Assembly (NCBI GenBank): GCA_017436525.1
Contig: JAFSCX010000008.1
Location: forward strand, 1 to 57,765
Length of the DNA: 57,765 nt
Direction: 5' to 3'
DNA from: Clostridia bacterium
Lineage (GTDB): Bacteria; Bacillota; Clostridia; Oscillospirales; QAKW01
Part shown: piece after piece, positions 9,208-18,171 of the stretch
Layout: every line of letters begins with the position of its first letter
Position numbering within the stretch: position 1 is the first letter of the stretch
Notes under the pieces: model-generated
Seen by the model: only the letters and a program-made list of their open reading frames with translations
Databases searched by the model: none
Told to the model about the DNA's origin: nothing
Translations under genes and position numbers: made by a program

Positions 9208-9454
9208 ATGTCTTATAGCAAATCACCTCATTATTTTAGAAAAACCAAAAAACAAAATTCGAAAGAAGAGTATAATTATAAATTTTTATACTCTAAAAAT
9301 ATAGGTGTGATAAGGGGATTTCATGAAAGTAAATGGGTGTAAATATACACCTTTTAATATAAAAATTTATAATTATATGAAAAGGCGCTTTTTTATGGAA
9401 GGGAGTTATTGTTTTAGTAAAATTTTTGCCCCGAGAGAGCAAAAGTTTAGGAAA
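9208..9454. other. AT-rich gap with perfect 20-bp inverted repeat
   Basis: Between the convergent liv and spoIIG terminators lies an AT-rich stretch. Positions 9271-9290 and 9358-9377 are perfect reverse complements over 20 bp, all A/T, 67 bp apart. Between them is a smaller palindrome GGTGTA-N4-TACACC (9335-9350). A 50-codon frame (ATG 9323 to TAG 9475) follows AAGGGG, but it is AT-biased, crosses the repeat and looks unlike the neighbouring genes; I do not call it. The 20-mer recurs at 49120-49139. Confidence 0.7.
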
Positions 9455-9493
9455 AAGGGCTGTAAAAATCAATAGATTTTTTTACAGCCCTTA
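9455..9493 (-). terminator. sigE terminator
   Basis: On the minus strand AAGGGCTGTAAAAA pairs with its complement around an AT-rich loop and is followed by TTTTTCC. It sits immediately after the sigE stop codon. Confidence 0.85.
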
Positions 9494-9494
9494 T

Positions 9495-10211
9495 TTATAT
9501 CTGCTTTTCAATTTCTCGCTTTAAGCGTTGGATGATCTTTTTTTCCAAGCGGGAGATATAGGATTGGGAGATGCCCAAGACATCTGCTACTTCCTTTTGG
9601 GTCATTTCCCGATAGCCGCCGAGGCCAAAGCGCATTTCCATAATCATCCGCTCCCGCAGGGGGATCTTTTCCAACGCGCCATGGAGGATCTGCCGCTCGA
9701 TATCTTCCTCTAAATTTTTGGATACGCTATCATTATCGGTGCCCAAGATATCGGAGAGGAGCAGCTCATTGCCATCCCAATCGATATTGAGAGGCTCATC
9801 CAGAGAGACCTCGGCCCGAAGGGTATGGTTTTTGCGAAGAAACATGAGGATTTCATTTTCAATGCAGCGGGAGGCATAGGTGGCCAATTTGATATTCTTA
9901 TCGGAGCGGAAGGTATTGATGGCTTTGATCAGCCCGATAGAGCCGATGGAGATGAGATCTTCGGGCGGGAAGGCGGTATTTTCAAATCGTTTGGCAATAT
10001 AGACCACCAATCTCAGATTATGCTCGATCAATTTTTGCGCCGCATATTGCTCGCCTTGATCCAGCGCGCGGATATATTCCTGCTCCTCATCCGGCTTTAA
10101 GGGAGGCGGCAGAGTGATATAGCCGCCTGCGTAATGGACCTTACCCGATAGCTTATGCAGCAGCTTCGCAAGGGCGGGGTGAAAGAGTAGAAAATAGCGG
10201 ATAATATTCAT
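9495..10211 (-). CDS. sigE: RNA polymerase sigma-E factor, early mother-cell sporulation
   Basis: Directs early mother-cell gene expression during sporulation. The 238-residue precursor has a hydrophobic amphipathic pro-sequence (residues 1 to about 24) followed by VHYAGG, the site region cut by SpoIIGA. Region 2 (IERNL-type [15 protein letters not shown], then [14 protein letters not shown]) and region 4 ([20 protein letters not shown]) closely follow Bacillus sigma-E, including [17 protein letters not shown]. The ATG at 10211 overlaps the spoIIGA stop as ATGA and follows GGAG; a TTG four codons upstream lacks a binding site. sigG, often the next gene in related genomes, is absent here. Confidence 0.95.
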   Translation of the reverse strand: MNIIRYFLLFHPALAKLLHKLSGKVHYAGGYITLPPPLKPDEEQEYIRALDQGEQYAAQKLIEHNLRLVVYIAKRFENTAFPPEDLISIGSIGLIKAINTFRSDKNIKLATYASRCIENEILMFLRKNHTLRAEVSLDEPLNIDWDGNELLLSDILGTDNDSVSKNLEEDIERQILHGALEKIPLRERMIMEMRFGLGGYREMTQKEVADVLGISQSYISRLEKKIIQRLKREIEKQI

Positions 10212-11059
10212 AGGTGGCTCCAATCTCGATGTAATAGTGCTTGAAAACGATTATCGGGGGAGAGGGGTTGCAAGGTCAGCCCTACAAGGGCACGATGGGG
10301 AGTGCCGTCGATGGTCAGCTCTTGAGGGCGGAAGCCATAGATCAAAATCCGCCTTCCGCTGATATCGGTATAGGGGAGCAGCTGCAGATGCAGGTGGGGA
10401 TATTTTTCGCAAAGGGTCGGCAGAGCCGAGGCATCCTGATGAAGCACCGCCTGAAGAAGCGCCTCCGGCAGAGGGAGGGCATCCCATTGGCAGAGGATAA
10501 CCGGCTTTAAGTTGAGGGGATCATAGAGGGCGTTTCCTGTATCCAAAAGAGCCGATAGAGAAGTGCCGTCGATGGTGAGGGTATGGAGAAAATTCTTTTC
10601 TTTTCTGCGGTCGAGAAAGAAAAAAAATAAGCGGCTGAGGCCATAAAAACCAAAGGCCATCAGAAGCAGCAGCCATAAGGGAATCTCCATATAATAAACC
10701 CCATTGGCCTGCCGCATTTTACTGCCGGCATCGGTAAAGGCATAAAAACCATACATTCCGCCGCCAAAAAGCAGATGCACGCCCAAATAAAGCAGCAAGG
10801 TCTTAAAGTATGTAATAAAATTTTCAAAGGGGAAGGAGAGAAACAAGGAAAGGGCGGGGATGGCGGCTTTGAGCAGCAGGAGGGGAAACCAATGGACTTT
10901 TATAAAAAAGAGCAAGCAACCGAAAAGCGCGGCTGCCCCCGCCCCCAGAGCCATCCGCCAGGGAATGGCTTTTCGATCGGCGAGAATGGCGGTGGTGGCA
11001 AGGAGCAGGGCATCCATCAGAAAGTTTGTGAAGAATAAAATGTCTATATAGATAACCAT
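10208..11059 (-). CDS. spoIIGA: Sporulation sigma-E factor-processing peptidase SpoIIGA
   Basis: Membrane aspartyl protease that matures pro-sigma-E in the mother cell after a signal from the forespore. The 283-residue protein has about five N-terminal transmembrane segments (residues 1-145) and a cytoplasmic domain with the catalytic motif LLDTGN, aspartate near residue 173. The N-terminus [20 protein letters not shown] matches the family. There is no Shine-Dalgarno sequence before ATG 11059, and the promoter -10 element lies six bases upstream, which suggests a leaderless message. It is translationally coupled to sigE. Confidence 0.93.
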   Translation of the reverse strand: MVIYIDILFFTNFLMDALLLATTAILADRKAIPWRMALGAGAAALFGCLLFFIKVHWFPLLLLKAAIPALSLFLSFPFENFITYFKTLLLYLGVHLLFGGGMYGFYAFTDAGSKMRQANGVYYMEIPLWLLLLMAFGFYGLSRLFFFFLDRRKEKNFLHTLTIDGTSLSALLDTGNALYDPLNLKPVILCQWDALPLPEALLQAVLHQDASALPTLCEKYPHLHLQLLPYTDISGRRILIYGFRPQELTIDGTPHRALVGLTLQPLSPDNRFQALLHRDWSHL

Positions 11060-11065
11060 GGGATC

Positions 11066-11109
11066 AGTATAGCAGACGGATGAAAAGGATTCTGTCGAAG
11101 GCTGTCGGC
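11066..11109 (-). promoter_or_regulatory. spoIIG-type promoter with tandem Spo0A boxes
   Basis: On the minus strand an extended -10 TGCTATACT ends at 11066. Upstream at 21-bp spacing is TCGACA, a near -35. A perfect 0A box TGTCGAA lies on the plus strand at 11093-11099, overlapping that -35, and a second imperfect box TGTCGGC starts exactly 10 bp further at 11103. A long -10/-35 spacing with overlapping Spo0A sites is the known design of the Bacillus spoIIG promoter. The predicted start point coincides with the A of the spoIIGA ATG. Confidence 0.75.
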
Positions 11110-11184
11110 AGTGCAAAAAATCGTTGTAATATATCGTTTATTATGTTACAATAATATAGTATATAATTAGAAAAGGATTTGCTC

Positions 11185-12114
11185 ATGGATTATAGAAGAA
11201 TCGCTTATGAGATCGGAACAGAGGATCACGGAAAGACCGTCCTCACCTTTTTGAAGGCGCAGGGCTTCTCTTCCCGCGTTCTCTCCTCCTTAAAGCGCAA
11301 CCCCTACGGCATTACCATCGGCCGCAAGCGGGTAACGGTGCAAAAGCAACTGAAAAAAGGCGATCTTCTGACCGTGCGGATCACCAACAAGGAAAGTCAG
11401 GTTAATAATGAGCATCTGCAGCCGATTCCCATGGATCTTCAGGTCCTTTATGAGGATGAGGATGTATTGGTGCTCAATAAACCGCCCTTTTTGGCGGTTC
11501 ACCCTTCTATGGGGAATCGAGAACCGACTTTGGCCCATGGGGTGGCCCATTATATGATGGAGCGGGGAAGGGAATTTGTCTTTCGCCCCATTCATCGCTT
11601 GGATAAAAATACAAGCGGCGCTATTCTTTTGGGGAAAAATGCCCATAGCGCCGGAGTCTTGGGAGAGGCCCTTAAAGAGAATAAGATCTGCCGCAGCTAT
11701 CTGGCGGTATTGCAGGGGTCCCTTCCGCAAGAAGAGGGTACGATAGATGCCCCCATTGCCCGCCTTCCCGGCTCTGCCATCGCAAGATGCGTATCGGAAA
11801 CGGGGGATCGGGCGGTAACCCACTATCGTGTCCTTGGGGAAAATCAAGGCTATTCTTTGGTGCGCCTTTGGCTGGATACGGGCCGCACCCATCAGATTCG
11901 GGTCCATATGGCCCATCTGGGCGCGCCTGTTGCGGGCGATTTTCTTTATGGGCAGGAGGAGATGCTGATCCCGCGCCAAGCCCTTCATTCCGAGACCTTG
12001 AAATTCATTCAGCCGGTAAGCGGCGAGGAATTATTTTTCCGCTGCCCGTTGCCCGCCGATATGATCCGATTGCTGGAAGAAAAGGAGATTCCTTATGAAA
12101 CTGCTGATATTTGA
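11185..12114 (+). CDS. RluA/RluD-family RNA pseudouridine synthase
   Basis: Converts specific uridines in ribosomal (or transfer) RNA to pseudouridine. The 309-residue protein has an N-terminal S4-like RNA-binding region (residues 1-75) and a catalytic domain with the motif HRLDKNTSG, which carries the catalytic aspartate, and the later signature GRTHQIRVHMAHLG. RluC, RluD and YlyB-type enzymes share these motifs, so the target site is not decided. ATG 11185 is eight bases after AAAAGG; a TTG two codons upstream is possible. Its end overlaps polA by 20 bases. Confidence 0.88.
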   Translation: MDYRRIAYEIGTEDHGKTVLTFLKAQGFSSRVLSSLKRNPYGITIGRKRVTVQKQLKKGDLLTVRITNKESQVNNEHLQPIPMDLQVLYEDEDVLVLNKPPFLAVHPSMGNREPTLAHGVAHYMMERGREFVFRPIHRLDKNTSGAILLGKNAHSAGVLGEALKENKICRSYLAVLQGSLPQEEGTIDAPIARLPGSAIARCVSETGDRAVTHYRVLGENQGYSLVRLWLDTGRTHQIRVHMAHLGAPVAGDFLYGQEEMLIPRQALHSETLKFIQPVSGEELFFRCPLPADMIRLLEEKEIPYETADI

Positions 12115-14569
12115 CGGCAACTCCATCTTAAATCGTGCCTATTATGCCATCCGCGCCCTCTCTGCAAAGGATGGCCGACCTACCAACGGCATTTTCGGCT
12201 TTTTGAAGCTTTATCATAAATATTTTGAACTTTCAAAGCCCGATATGGTGGCTGTCTCTTTCGATCTGAAGGGGCCTACCTTCCGCCATGAACTGTATGG
12301 GGAATATAAGGCGCAGCGCAAGGGGATGCCCGATGATCTTGCGGCGCAGATGGAGCCGTTGAAGGAGATCCTGCGGGCAATGAATATCACCATTTTAGAG
12401 CATCAAGGCTATGAAGCGGATGATGTGATCGGCACGGTAAGCCGCTATTGCAAGGAAAATGGATTCCTTTGCGATATTGTATCGGGAGATCGGGATGATT
12501 TTCAGCTGGTCGGGGAAGGCTGCCGCCTTTTACTGCCGGTAACAAAAGCGGGCGGCAGTGAAGTGGAATTCTATGATGAGGCGGCGATCTTTGAAAAATT
12601 CGCCTTAAAGCCCCATCAGATGATTGATCTCAAGGCCATTCAAGGGGATACCTCCGATAATATTAAAGGGGTGCCCGGTATCGGCGCAAAAGGCGCTTTG
12701 GAGCTGATTCAAAAATACGGCTCCTTGGATGGGGTATATGAGAATATAGAGCAGCTGCGCCCTGCCCTAAAGGAAAAGCTGATCAGCGGCAAGGATTCCG
12801 CTTATCTTTCTTATAAACTTGCAAAAATCTGCTGCGAAGTTCCTCTTTCTTTAGAGGAAAAGCAGATGGAAGTGGCGCCCTTTAATGAAAAAGCCCTTTA
12901 TGCGCTGCTGGAGGATCTGGATCTTTTGAGCCTGATTGAGCTTTTCGGGCTAAAGGAGAGTGTGGAGCAATTCCTTCCGGAGCGAATGGAAGGAAAGGCC
13001 GCCGATTATCTGGATTATTTCAAAAAAGAAGGCCTTTATTTCTTAAAGACCGATGGATTTTATGCTTATTATGAGGGAAAGGTGATCGCCCTTGAGGAAG
13101 GGGAGGTGCTATTATCTCAGGCGGAGCAGATCTGCACCTTTGATGCCAAGCCTTTTTATGGGCAGGATTATGAGGGAGAGCCTTATTTTGATTGCATGGT
13201 GGCCTCATATGTGGCAGATCCTTCCGAAAAATATGAGCTGATTCATTTGGTGGAAAAATATTTAGGCCTTCATCCCGCTTCCCTTGAGGATTGCGTGGCG
13301 GCATTGCCTGCCTTGAAGGAGGCTCTTTTGAAGGTGATCCGAGAAAACGGGCAGGAGAGCCTTCTTTATGAAGTGGAATTCCCGCTCACCATTGTCCTTG
13401 CGGATATGGAGGCAAGGGGCTTTTCGGTGGATGAGCAGCGGCTGATTCAATATACCGCCGATTTGGGCGCTCATATCGAAACCTTGGAAAAAGAGATTCA
13501 TACCATTGCAGGGGAGCAATTCAATATCAATTCCCCCAAGCAGCTGGGGGAGATTCTTTTTGAAAAAATGGGCCTCAAAGGCGGCAAAAAGACCAAGACG
13601 GGCTATTCTACCAATGCGGATGTATTGGAAAAGCTCAAGGGCGAGCCTTTGGTGGACAAGATCTTGGAATACCGCAAGTATGCAAAGCTTCGCTCCACCT
13701 ACGGAGAAGGTCTTTTGAAGCTGATTGGGCCTGATCGGCGAATCCGCTCCAATTATAATCAGACAGTTACCCTTACGGGGCGGATCTCTTCCTCTGAGCC
13801 GAATCTGCAGAATATCCCTGTACGGGATGAGCTGGGGCGCGAGCTGCGCAAGATGTTTGTGGCAGAGAATGAGGATCGGATTCTGCTGGATGCGGATTAT
13901 TCCCAAATTGAGCTGAGGGTTTTGGCCCATATTGCCAAAGATAAGGAAATGATCCGCGCCTTTCGGGAAAATGAAGATATTCATACTGTTACGGCCGCCA
14001 ATGTATTCGGGGTGCCGGCTTTTATGGTAACGCCGGAGATGCGCCGCCATGCCAAGGCGGTCAATTTCGGCATTGTCTATGGAATTTCCGATTTCTCTCT
14101 TGCAGGGGATATCGGAGTCAGCAAAAAAGAAGCAAAAACTTATATTGAGCAATATCTCAATCAATATAGCGGCGTGCGGGAATATATGAGCACCATTGTG
14201 GAGAAGGCGAGGGAAGCAGGGTATGTAACCACCCTTTTCGGCAGAAGAAGATATCTGCCCGAGCTGAAATCCTCTAATTTTATCCAGCGCTCTTTCGGGG
14301 AGCGGGTGGCGCTCAATACCCCCATTCAAGGGACTGCCGCCGATATTATCAAGATCGCCATGGTCAGAGTCTATCAGCGCTTGCGGGCAGAGGCTTTGGA
14401 TGCTCATATTATCCTGCAGGTTCATGATGAGCTGATTCTGGAGAGCAGCAAGGCGGATGCGGCGAGGGCAGCGGTGGTGCTGCGGGAGGAAATGGAAGGC
14501 GCTGCCGATTTATCTGTAGCGCTGCTGGCAGAGGTAGAGCAGGGGGCAAGCTGGTATGAATGTAAGTAG
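12095..14569 (+). CDS. polA: DNA polymerase I
   Basis: Fills gaps and removes RNA primers in replication and repair; 824 residues. The N-terminal 5' nuclease (1-290) shows YEADD, SGDRD and the helix-hairpin-helix GVPGIGAKGA. The polymerase domain has motif A DYSQIELR (aspartate near 601), motif B RRHAKAVNFGIVYG and motif C QVHDELILE (aspartate near 778). The middle domain (about 290-430) lacks the DxE exonuclease residues (LKTDGFYAYY there), so proofreading is predicted to be absent, as in several Bacillus and Clostridia polymerases. ATG 12095 follows AAAGGAG within the upstream gene. Confidence 0.95.
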   Translation: MKLLIFDGNSILNRAYYAIRALSAKDGRPTNGIFGFLKLYHKYFELSKPDMVAVSFDLKGPTFRHELYGEYKAQRKGMPDDLAAQMEPLKEILRAMNITILEHQGYEADDVIGTVSRYCKENGFLCDIVSGDRDDFQLVGEGCRLLLPVTKAGGSEVEFYDEAAIFEKFALKPHQMIDLKAIQGDTSDNIKGVPGIGAKGALELIQKYGSLDGVYENIEQLRPALKEKLISGKDSAYLSYKLAKICCEVPLSLEEKQMEVAPFNEKALYALLEDLDLLSLIELFGLKESVEQFLPERMEGKAADYLDYFKKEGLYFLKTDGFYAYYEGKVIALEEGEVLLSQAEQICTFDAKPFYGQDYEGEPYFDCMVASYVADPSEKYELIHLVEKYLGLHPASLEDCVAALPALKEALLKVIRENGQESLLYEVEFPLTIVLADMEARGFSVDEQRLIQYTADLGAHIETLEKEIHTIAGEQFNINSPKQLGEILFEKMGLKGGKKTKTGYSTNADVLEKLKGEPLVDKILEYRKYAKLRSTYGEGLLKLIGPDRRIRSNYNQTVTLTGRISSSEPNLQNIPVRDELGRELRKMFVAENEDRILLDADYSQIELRVLAHIAKDKEMIRAFRENEDIHTVTAANVFGVPAFMVTPEMRRHAKAVNFGIVYGISDFSLAGDIGVSKKEAKTYIEQYLNQYSGVREYMSTIVEKAREAGYVTTLFGRRRYLPELKSSNFIQRSFGERVALNTPIQGTAADIIKIAMVRVYQRLRAEALDAHIILQVHDELILESSKADAARAAVVLREEMEGAADLSVALLAEVEQGASWYECK

Positions 14570-14996
14570 AATGACATTGCAGACCGCTCCTGCTGCTGCA
14601 AAGCTGGAAGGGCGCCTTTTCTCTCATCCTTGGAAGGAAGAGGATTTTTTGGCAAGCCTTCGGGATGAGAGCCGCGCCTTCTTTATCTGCACCCAAGGGG
14701 AGCGCCTTTTGGGCTATTGCGGATTTCAATGGAGCAAGGAGCAGGGGGATGTCCTGACCATTGGGGTGGACCCTTCTTTTCGCCGCCAAGGCGCGGGGAA
14801 AGCGTTGATGAGCGCTCTTTTATCCCATGCACAGGAGCGGGGCGTGAAAGAGGTCTTTTTGGAGGTGCGGGCAGGAAATGAGGCCGCCCGCCGCCTTTAT
14901 GAGCAATGCGGATTTACCCTGCTTTATACAAGGAAGGGCTATTACAGCGATCCCAAGGAGGATGGATTGGTCCTTCGATTGGAGGTTTTGAAATGA
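14556..14996 (+). CDS. rimI: Ribosomal-protein-alanine N-acetyltransferase RimI-like GNAT
   Basis: GNAT-fold acetyltransferase of 146 residues, probably acetylating an N-terminal alanine such as that of ribosomal protein S18. The acetyl-CoA loop is FRRQGAGKALM, and NEAARRLYEQCGF is the typical C-terminal signature of RimI. It overlaps polA by 14 bases and tsaD by four (ATGA). The pairing of rimI with tsaD is widespread and supports the name over a generic acetyltransferase. ATG 14556 follows AGGGGG; a second ATG five codons later is possible. Confidence 0.87.
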   Translation: MNVSRMTLQTAPAAAKLEGRLFSHPWKEEDFLASLRDESRAFFICTQGERLLGYCGFQWSKEQGDVLTIGVDPSFRRQGAGKALMSALLSHAQERGVKEVFLEVRAGNEAARRLYEQCGFTLLYTRKGYYSDPKEDGLVLRLEVLK

Positions 14997-16006
14997 ATAT
15001 TTTGAGTATCGAGAGCTCTTGCGATGAGACAGCCGTTGCCATTGTAAAGGATGGGCGGGAGATTCTCTCTAATGTCGTGTTTTCTCAAATTGATGTTCAC
15101 AAGCTATATGGCGGGGTAGTGCCGGAGATCGCCTCCCGCTATCATATTGAAAAGATCTCTCAGATGGTAGAGGAATGTATCAAGCAAAGCGGCCTTGGCG
15201 AAGAGGAGATCGATGCTGTGGCGGCGACTGCCGCACCGGGGTTGATCGGCGCTTTATTGGTAGGGCTTAATTTTGCAAAGGGCTATGCTTATGCGCGCAA
15301 TCTGCCGTTGATTCCGGTCCATCATATTCGCTCCCATGTGGCTGCAAATTATCTGGCTTACCCTGATCTGAAGCCGCCTTTCTTGGCGATGATTGTGAGC
15401 GGAGGCCATTCTCATATTGTATTGGTAAAGGATTATACCGATTATCAGATTCTCGGCCGCACCAAAGATGATGCGGCAGGGGAGGCTTTCGATAAAGGTG
15501 CGCGGGTGCTGGGCCTTCCTTATCCCGGAGGGGTCCATATGGATCGCCTTGCCAAGGAGGGAAATCCCAACGCCGTTAAATTCCCCATGGTGCGATTTAA
15601 GGACGAGCCTTATAATTTCAGCTTTTCGGGCGTGAAGACGGCGATTGTCAATTATGTCCATAATGCCAAGCAAAAAGGGGAAGAGCTGAATCTTGCGGAT
15701 ATTGCGGCATCTTACAGCAATGCCATTACGGGGATTCTTGCGGAGAACTTTTTGAAATGCGCCAAAGAGCTTGGGCAAAAGACGTTGGTGATCGCAGGCG
15801 GGGTCAGCGCCAATTCCATGCTGCGGGAAAAATTGCAGGCCGGAAAGAGCCCGGATCAGCGCCTTTATCTGCCCCCTCTTTCCCTTTGCGGGGATAATGG
15901 AGCGATGGTAGGAGCGCAGGGCTTTTATGAATTTCAAGCCGGCCGAATTGCCCCTCTGAGCCAGAATGCACTCTCCGCATTTTCCATTGAAAAACAATTA
16001 TGTTAA
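14993..16006 (+). CDS. tsaD: tRNA N6-threonylcarbamoyladenosine transferase TsaD
   Basis: Transfers threonylcarbamoyl from its adenylate to A37 of ANN-decoding tRNAs, acting with TsaB and TsaE (not in this window). The 337-residue protein starts MNILSIESSCDET, the usual TsaD opening. Metal-binding histidines lie in HHIRSH (110-115), and the ATP-binding ASKHA motifs include VSGGHSH, GGVSANSMLR and DNGAMVGAQG. The start overlaps the rimI stop as ATGA and follows GGAGG; the longer frame upstream lies inside rimI. Confidence 0.95.
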   Translation: MNILSIESSCDETAVAIVKDGREILSNVVFSQIDVHKLYGGVVPEIASRYHIEKISQMVEECIKQSGLGEEEIDAVAATAAPGLIGALLVGLNFAKGYAYARNLPLIPVHHIRSHVAANYLAYPDLKPPFLAMIVSGGHSHIVLVKDYTDYQILGRTKDDAAGEAFDKGARVLGLPYPGGVHMDRLAKEGNPNAVKFPMVRFKDEPYNFSFSGVKTAIVNYVHNAKQKGEELNLADIAASYSNAITGILAENFLKCAKELGQKTLVIAGGVSANSMLREKLQAGKSPDQRLYLPPLSLCGDNGAMVGAQGFYEFQAGRIAPLSQNALSAFSIEKQLC

Positions 16007-16105
16007 CTAAAAGAATTTGACAGTTTGCGGCAAAATACCTGTTCAAAACCCTGTTGAATCTGTAAAATTACGCGGTATCAGTGGGTTTTGGTGTTTATAA
16101 ACCTG

Positions 16106-16134
16106 TTGAAAATGTGAAAAAATAAATGTACATA
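16106..16134 (+). promoter_or_regulatory. murJ promoter
   Basis: TTGAAA (16106-16111), 17-base spacer, TACATA (16129-16134). The 170-bp gap after tsaD also holds three copies of CCTGTT(G/C)AA of unknown meaning. Confidence 0.5.
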
Positions 16135-16177
16135 ATTTTGAGGGTAACGAAATTATGTTATCAAAAGAGGTGAGCAA

Positions 16178-17710
16178 ATGAAGAAACGCGGAGCGGTAGG
16201 GACCTATCTGGTTTTGGTGGCGGCAGTGGTGCTTTCCAAGGTCCTTGGGATGGTGCGCAATATGCTTTTGGCCAGATTCTACGGCACATCAGCCATGGCA
16301 GACGCCTTTACTGCTGCAAGCAGCCTTCCTCTGACCATCTATGATGTTACGCTGGGGACGGCCATTGCCTCGGCCTTTGTGCCGGTATTTAATGAGCGGC
16401 TTACCAAAGAGGGAAAGCAGGAGGCGGAGCGCTTCGGCAACAATTTTTTGAATATTGCGCTGCTGGTTTCTTTCGGCTTGGTCGCCATCGGGTGTATCTT
16501 CCCCAATGCCGCCCTCTTTATGGTGGCGAGCGGCCTTTCGGGCGAGGCTCTTTCCATTGCCACGAACCTTACCCGCATTATTTTGCCGGTGATGGCGGTG
16601 GCGGCAGGGGTCTATATCTTTATCGGCATTTTGCAATCTTATAGTTCTTTTGTGGGCCCTGCGTTGGTCTCGCTGGTTTCCAATCTTGCCATGATCCTCT
16701 ATTTTACGCTGCTGGATCGGAAATTCGGTATCTATGGGTTGGGCGTTGCCTTCACCATCGGATGGTTGCTGCAGCTTTTATTCTTACTGCCCTTCTTGCG
16801 GGCTAAAAAATTCCGCTATACCCCAAAAATAGATCTTAAAAGCCCCCATCTTCGGCGGGTATTGGTGCTGACCTTGCCGCTCTTTGTGGCGGCATTGGCC
16901 CAGCCCATCAATCAGCTGATCTCTACCAATATCAGCTCCAATCTGGGGGAAGGGCTGCTGGCGTCGGTTAATTATGCTTATCAGGCCTATTTCACGGTCT
17001 CCGGAATTTTCTCTTATTGCCTGACCAATCTTTTTTTTCCGGAGATGAGCCGTTGCTTTGCAAGGGGCGAGCAAGAGGAGGCGGTGGGCATCTGCCGCGG
17101 TATGCTTGGCACCATTACAGCGATTGTGGTGCCGGTAATGGCCTTTTTGGCGGGCAACAGTAAGCCCATTATCCGCCTTTTATATCAAGGAAAAAGTTTC
17201 ACCACCGAGGATACCGCTTTGGTGGGGACCTTGCTGGCTATCTATAGCTGCGCCATCCTCTTTTATTCTTATCAGGAGATTCTCAATAAATATTTTTATT
17301 CCATGCAAAAGGTGCGGATGCCGGTCATTACCGCTTTTTTCGGCATCGGAGTGAATCTTTTGGTCTCTTTGATCGCTGTGAGAAAAGCAGGAATCTTCGG
17401 CCTTGCGCTGGGCACCCTTACTGCGGCGGCAGTAATGGCAATTATTTTGATAATCTTCTCCAAAAAGGTAACGCCGAAGCTATATGACCGCAGGCTGTTT
17501 ATGGGAATCGGAAAGGATTTGGTAGGCGCATGCGCCGTATTTGTGGCGGCGAGGGAGGTCCGCATCGCTCTGGAAAGAGCGATTGGCGGAAATGCCGGCG
17601 CAGGGCTTGGCCTGCTGGCGGGCTTGCTGGCGGGCGCTGCGGTCTATTTTGCGGTGCTTTGGCTTCTCGGATCAGAGGAATTGAAAGCCTTATTGAAGAA
17701 AAATCACTAA
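16178..17710 (+). CDS. murJ: Lipid II flippase MurJ (MviN family)
   Basis: Moves lipid II across the cytoplasmic membrane for peptidoglycan synthesis. The 510-residue protein is hydrophobic throughout with roughly 14 helices. The N-terminus VLSKVLGMVRNMLLARFYG, with its arginine-containing first helix, and ADAFTAA match MurJ. The final section from about residue 450 is rich in Gly/Ala helices. ATG 16178 is preceded by AGAGGTGAG. A second MOP-family exporter at 29268-30872 groups better with SpoVB. Confidence 0.9.
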   Translation: MKKRGAVGTYLVLVAAVVLSKVLGMVRNMLLARFYGTSAMADAFTAASSLPLTIYDVTLGTAIASAFVPVFNERLTKEGKQEAERFGNNFLNIALLVSFGLVAIGCIFPNAALFMVASGLSGEALSIATNLTRIILPVMAVAAGVYIFIGILQSYSSFVGPALVSLVSNLAMILYFTLLDRKFGIYGLGVAFTIGWLLQLLFLLPFLRAKKFRYTPKIDLKSPHLRRVLVLTLPLFVAALAQPINQLISTNISSNLGEGLLASVNYAYQAYFTVSGIFSYCLTNLFFPEMSRCFARGEQEEAVGICRGMLGTITAIVVPVMAFLAGNSKPIIRLLYQGKSFTTEDTALVGTLLAIYSCAILFYSYQEILNKYFYSMQKVRMPVITAFFGIGVNLLVSLIAVRKAGIFGLALGTLTAAAVMAIILIIFSKKVTPKLYDRRLFMGIGKDLVGACAVFVAAREVRIALERAIGGNAGAGLGLLAGLLAGAAVYFAVLWLLGSEELKALLKKNH

Positions 17711-17767
17711 AAATCCGGCAGTAAGATTTGATGTTTTAGTGAAACATACAAAAGTATGGAAGAAGCC

Positions 17768-17796
17768 TTGACGAATTTCGAATTTTTGGGTAATAT
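17768..17796 (+). promoter_or_regulatory. Promoter of the HPr gene
   Basis: TTGACG (17768-17773), 17-base spacer, TAATAT (17791-17796); the start point would be about 30 bases before the ATG at 17833. Confidence 0.7.
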
Positions 17797-17832
17797 ATTA
17801 GTAACTAATAATGAAATTTGGGGGAACATCTT

Positions 17833-18096
17833 ATGTTTTCTAAGACAATAACCGTTACCAACAGCGTAGGTCTTCACGCCCGTCCTGCAACCTTCTTTAT
17901 TCAGAAGGCCAATGAATTCAAGTGCTCTGCTTGGGTTGAGGCAGGGGAGCGCCGCCGCGTGAACGCTAAGAGCCTTTTGGGCGTGCTTTCTTTGGGGATC
18001 ACCAAAGGCACTGTCATCGACATTATTGCCGATGGTGCAGACGAAGAAGCCGCTGTTACCGCATTGGTTGAGCTGGTAGAAAAGCTGGACGACTAA
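17833..18096 (+). CDS. ptsH: Phosphocarrier protein HPr
   Basis: Carries phosphate from enzyme I to sugar-specific PTS enzymes and, in Firmicutes, acts in carbon catabolite control. The 87-residue protein has the active-site histidine in GLHARPA (His15) and the regulatory serine in NAKSLLG (Ser47, equal to Bacillus Ser46), so phosphorylation by HPr kinase is expected. The conserved histidine argues against Crh. ATG 17833 follows GGGGGA by about seven bases. It stands alone without ptsI and has its own promoter and terminator. Confidence 0.92.
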   Translation: MFSKTITVTNSVGLHARPATFFIQKANEFKCSAWVEAGERRRVNAKSLLGVLSLGITKGTVIDIIADGADEEAAVTALVELVEKLDD

Positions 18097-18106
18097 TCAT
18101 CTGAAA

Positions 18107-18146
18107 AGCAGCATCGCGGGTAGTTTTTTGCGCCGCGATGCTTTTT
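18107..18146 (+). terminator. Terminator after the HPr gene
   Basis: GCATCGCGG/CCGCGATGC stem with a 13-base loop, followed by TTTTTC. It ends just before the rpe ribosome binding site. Confidence 0.8.
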
Positions 18147-18171
18147 CATTTGAATGAAAGAGGGAAAGAAA

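Noticed and set aside
9323..9475. 50-codon frame in the AT-rich gap after livF
   Set aside because: It spans one arm of the 20-bp inverted repeat, has AT-biased codons and ends in the sigE terminator; evidence is too weak.
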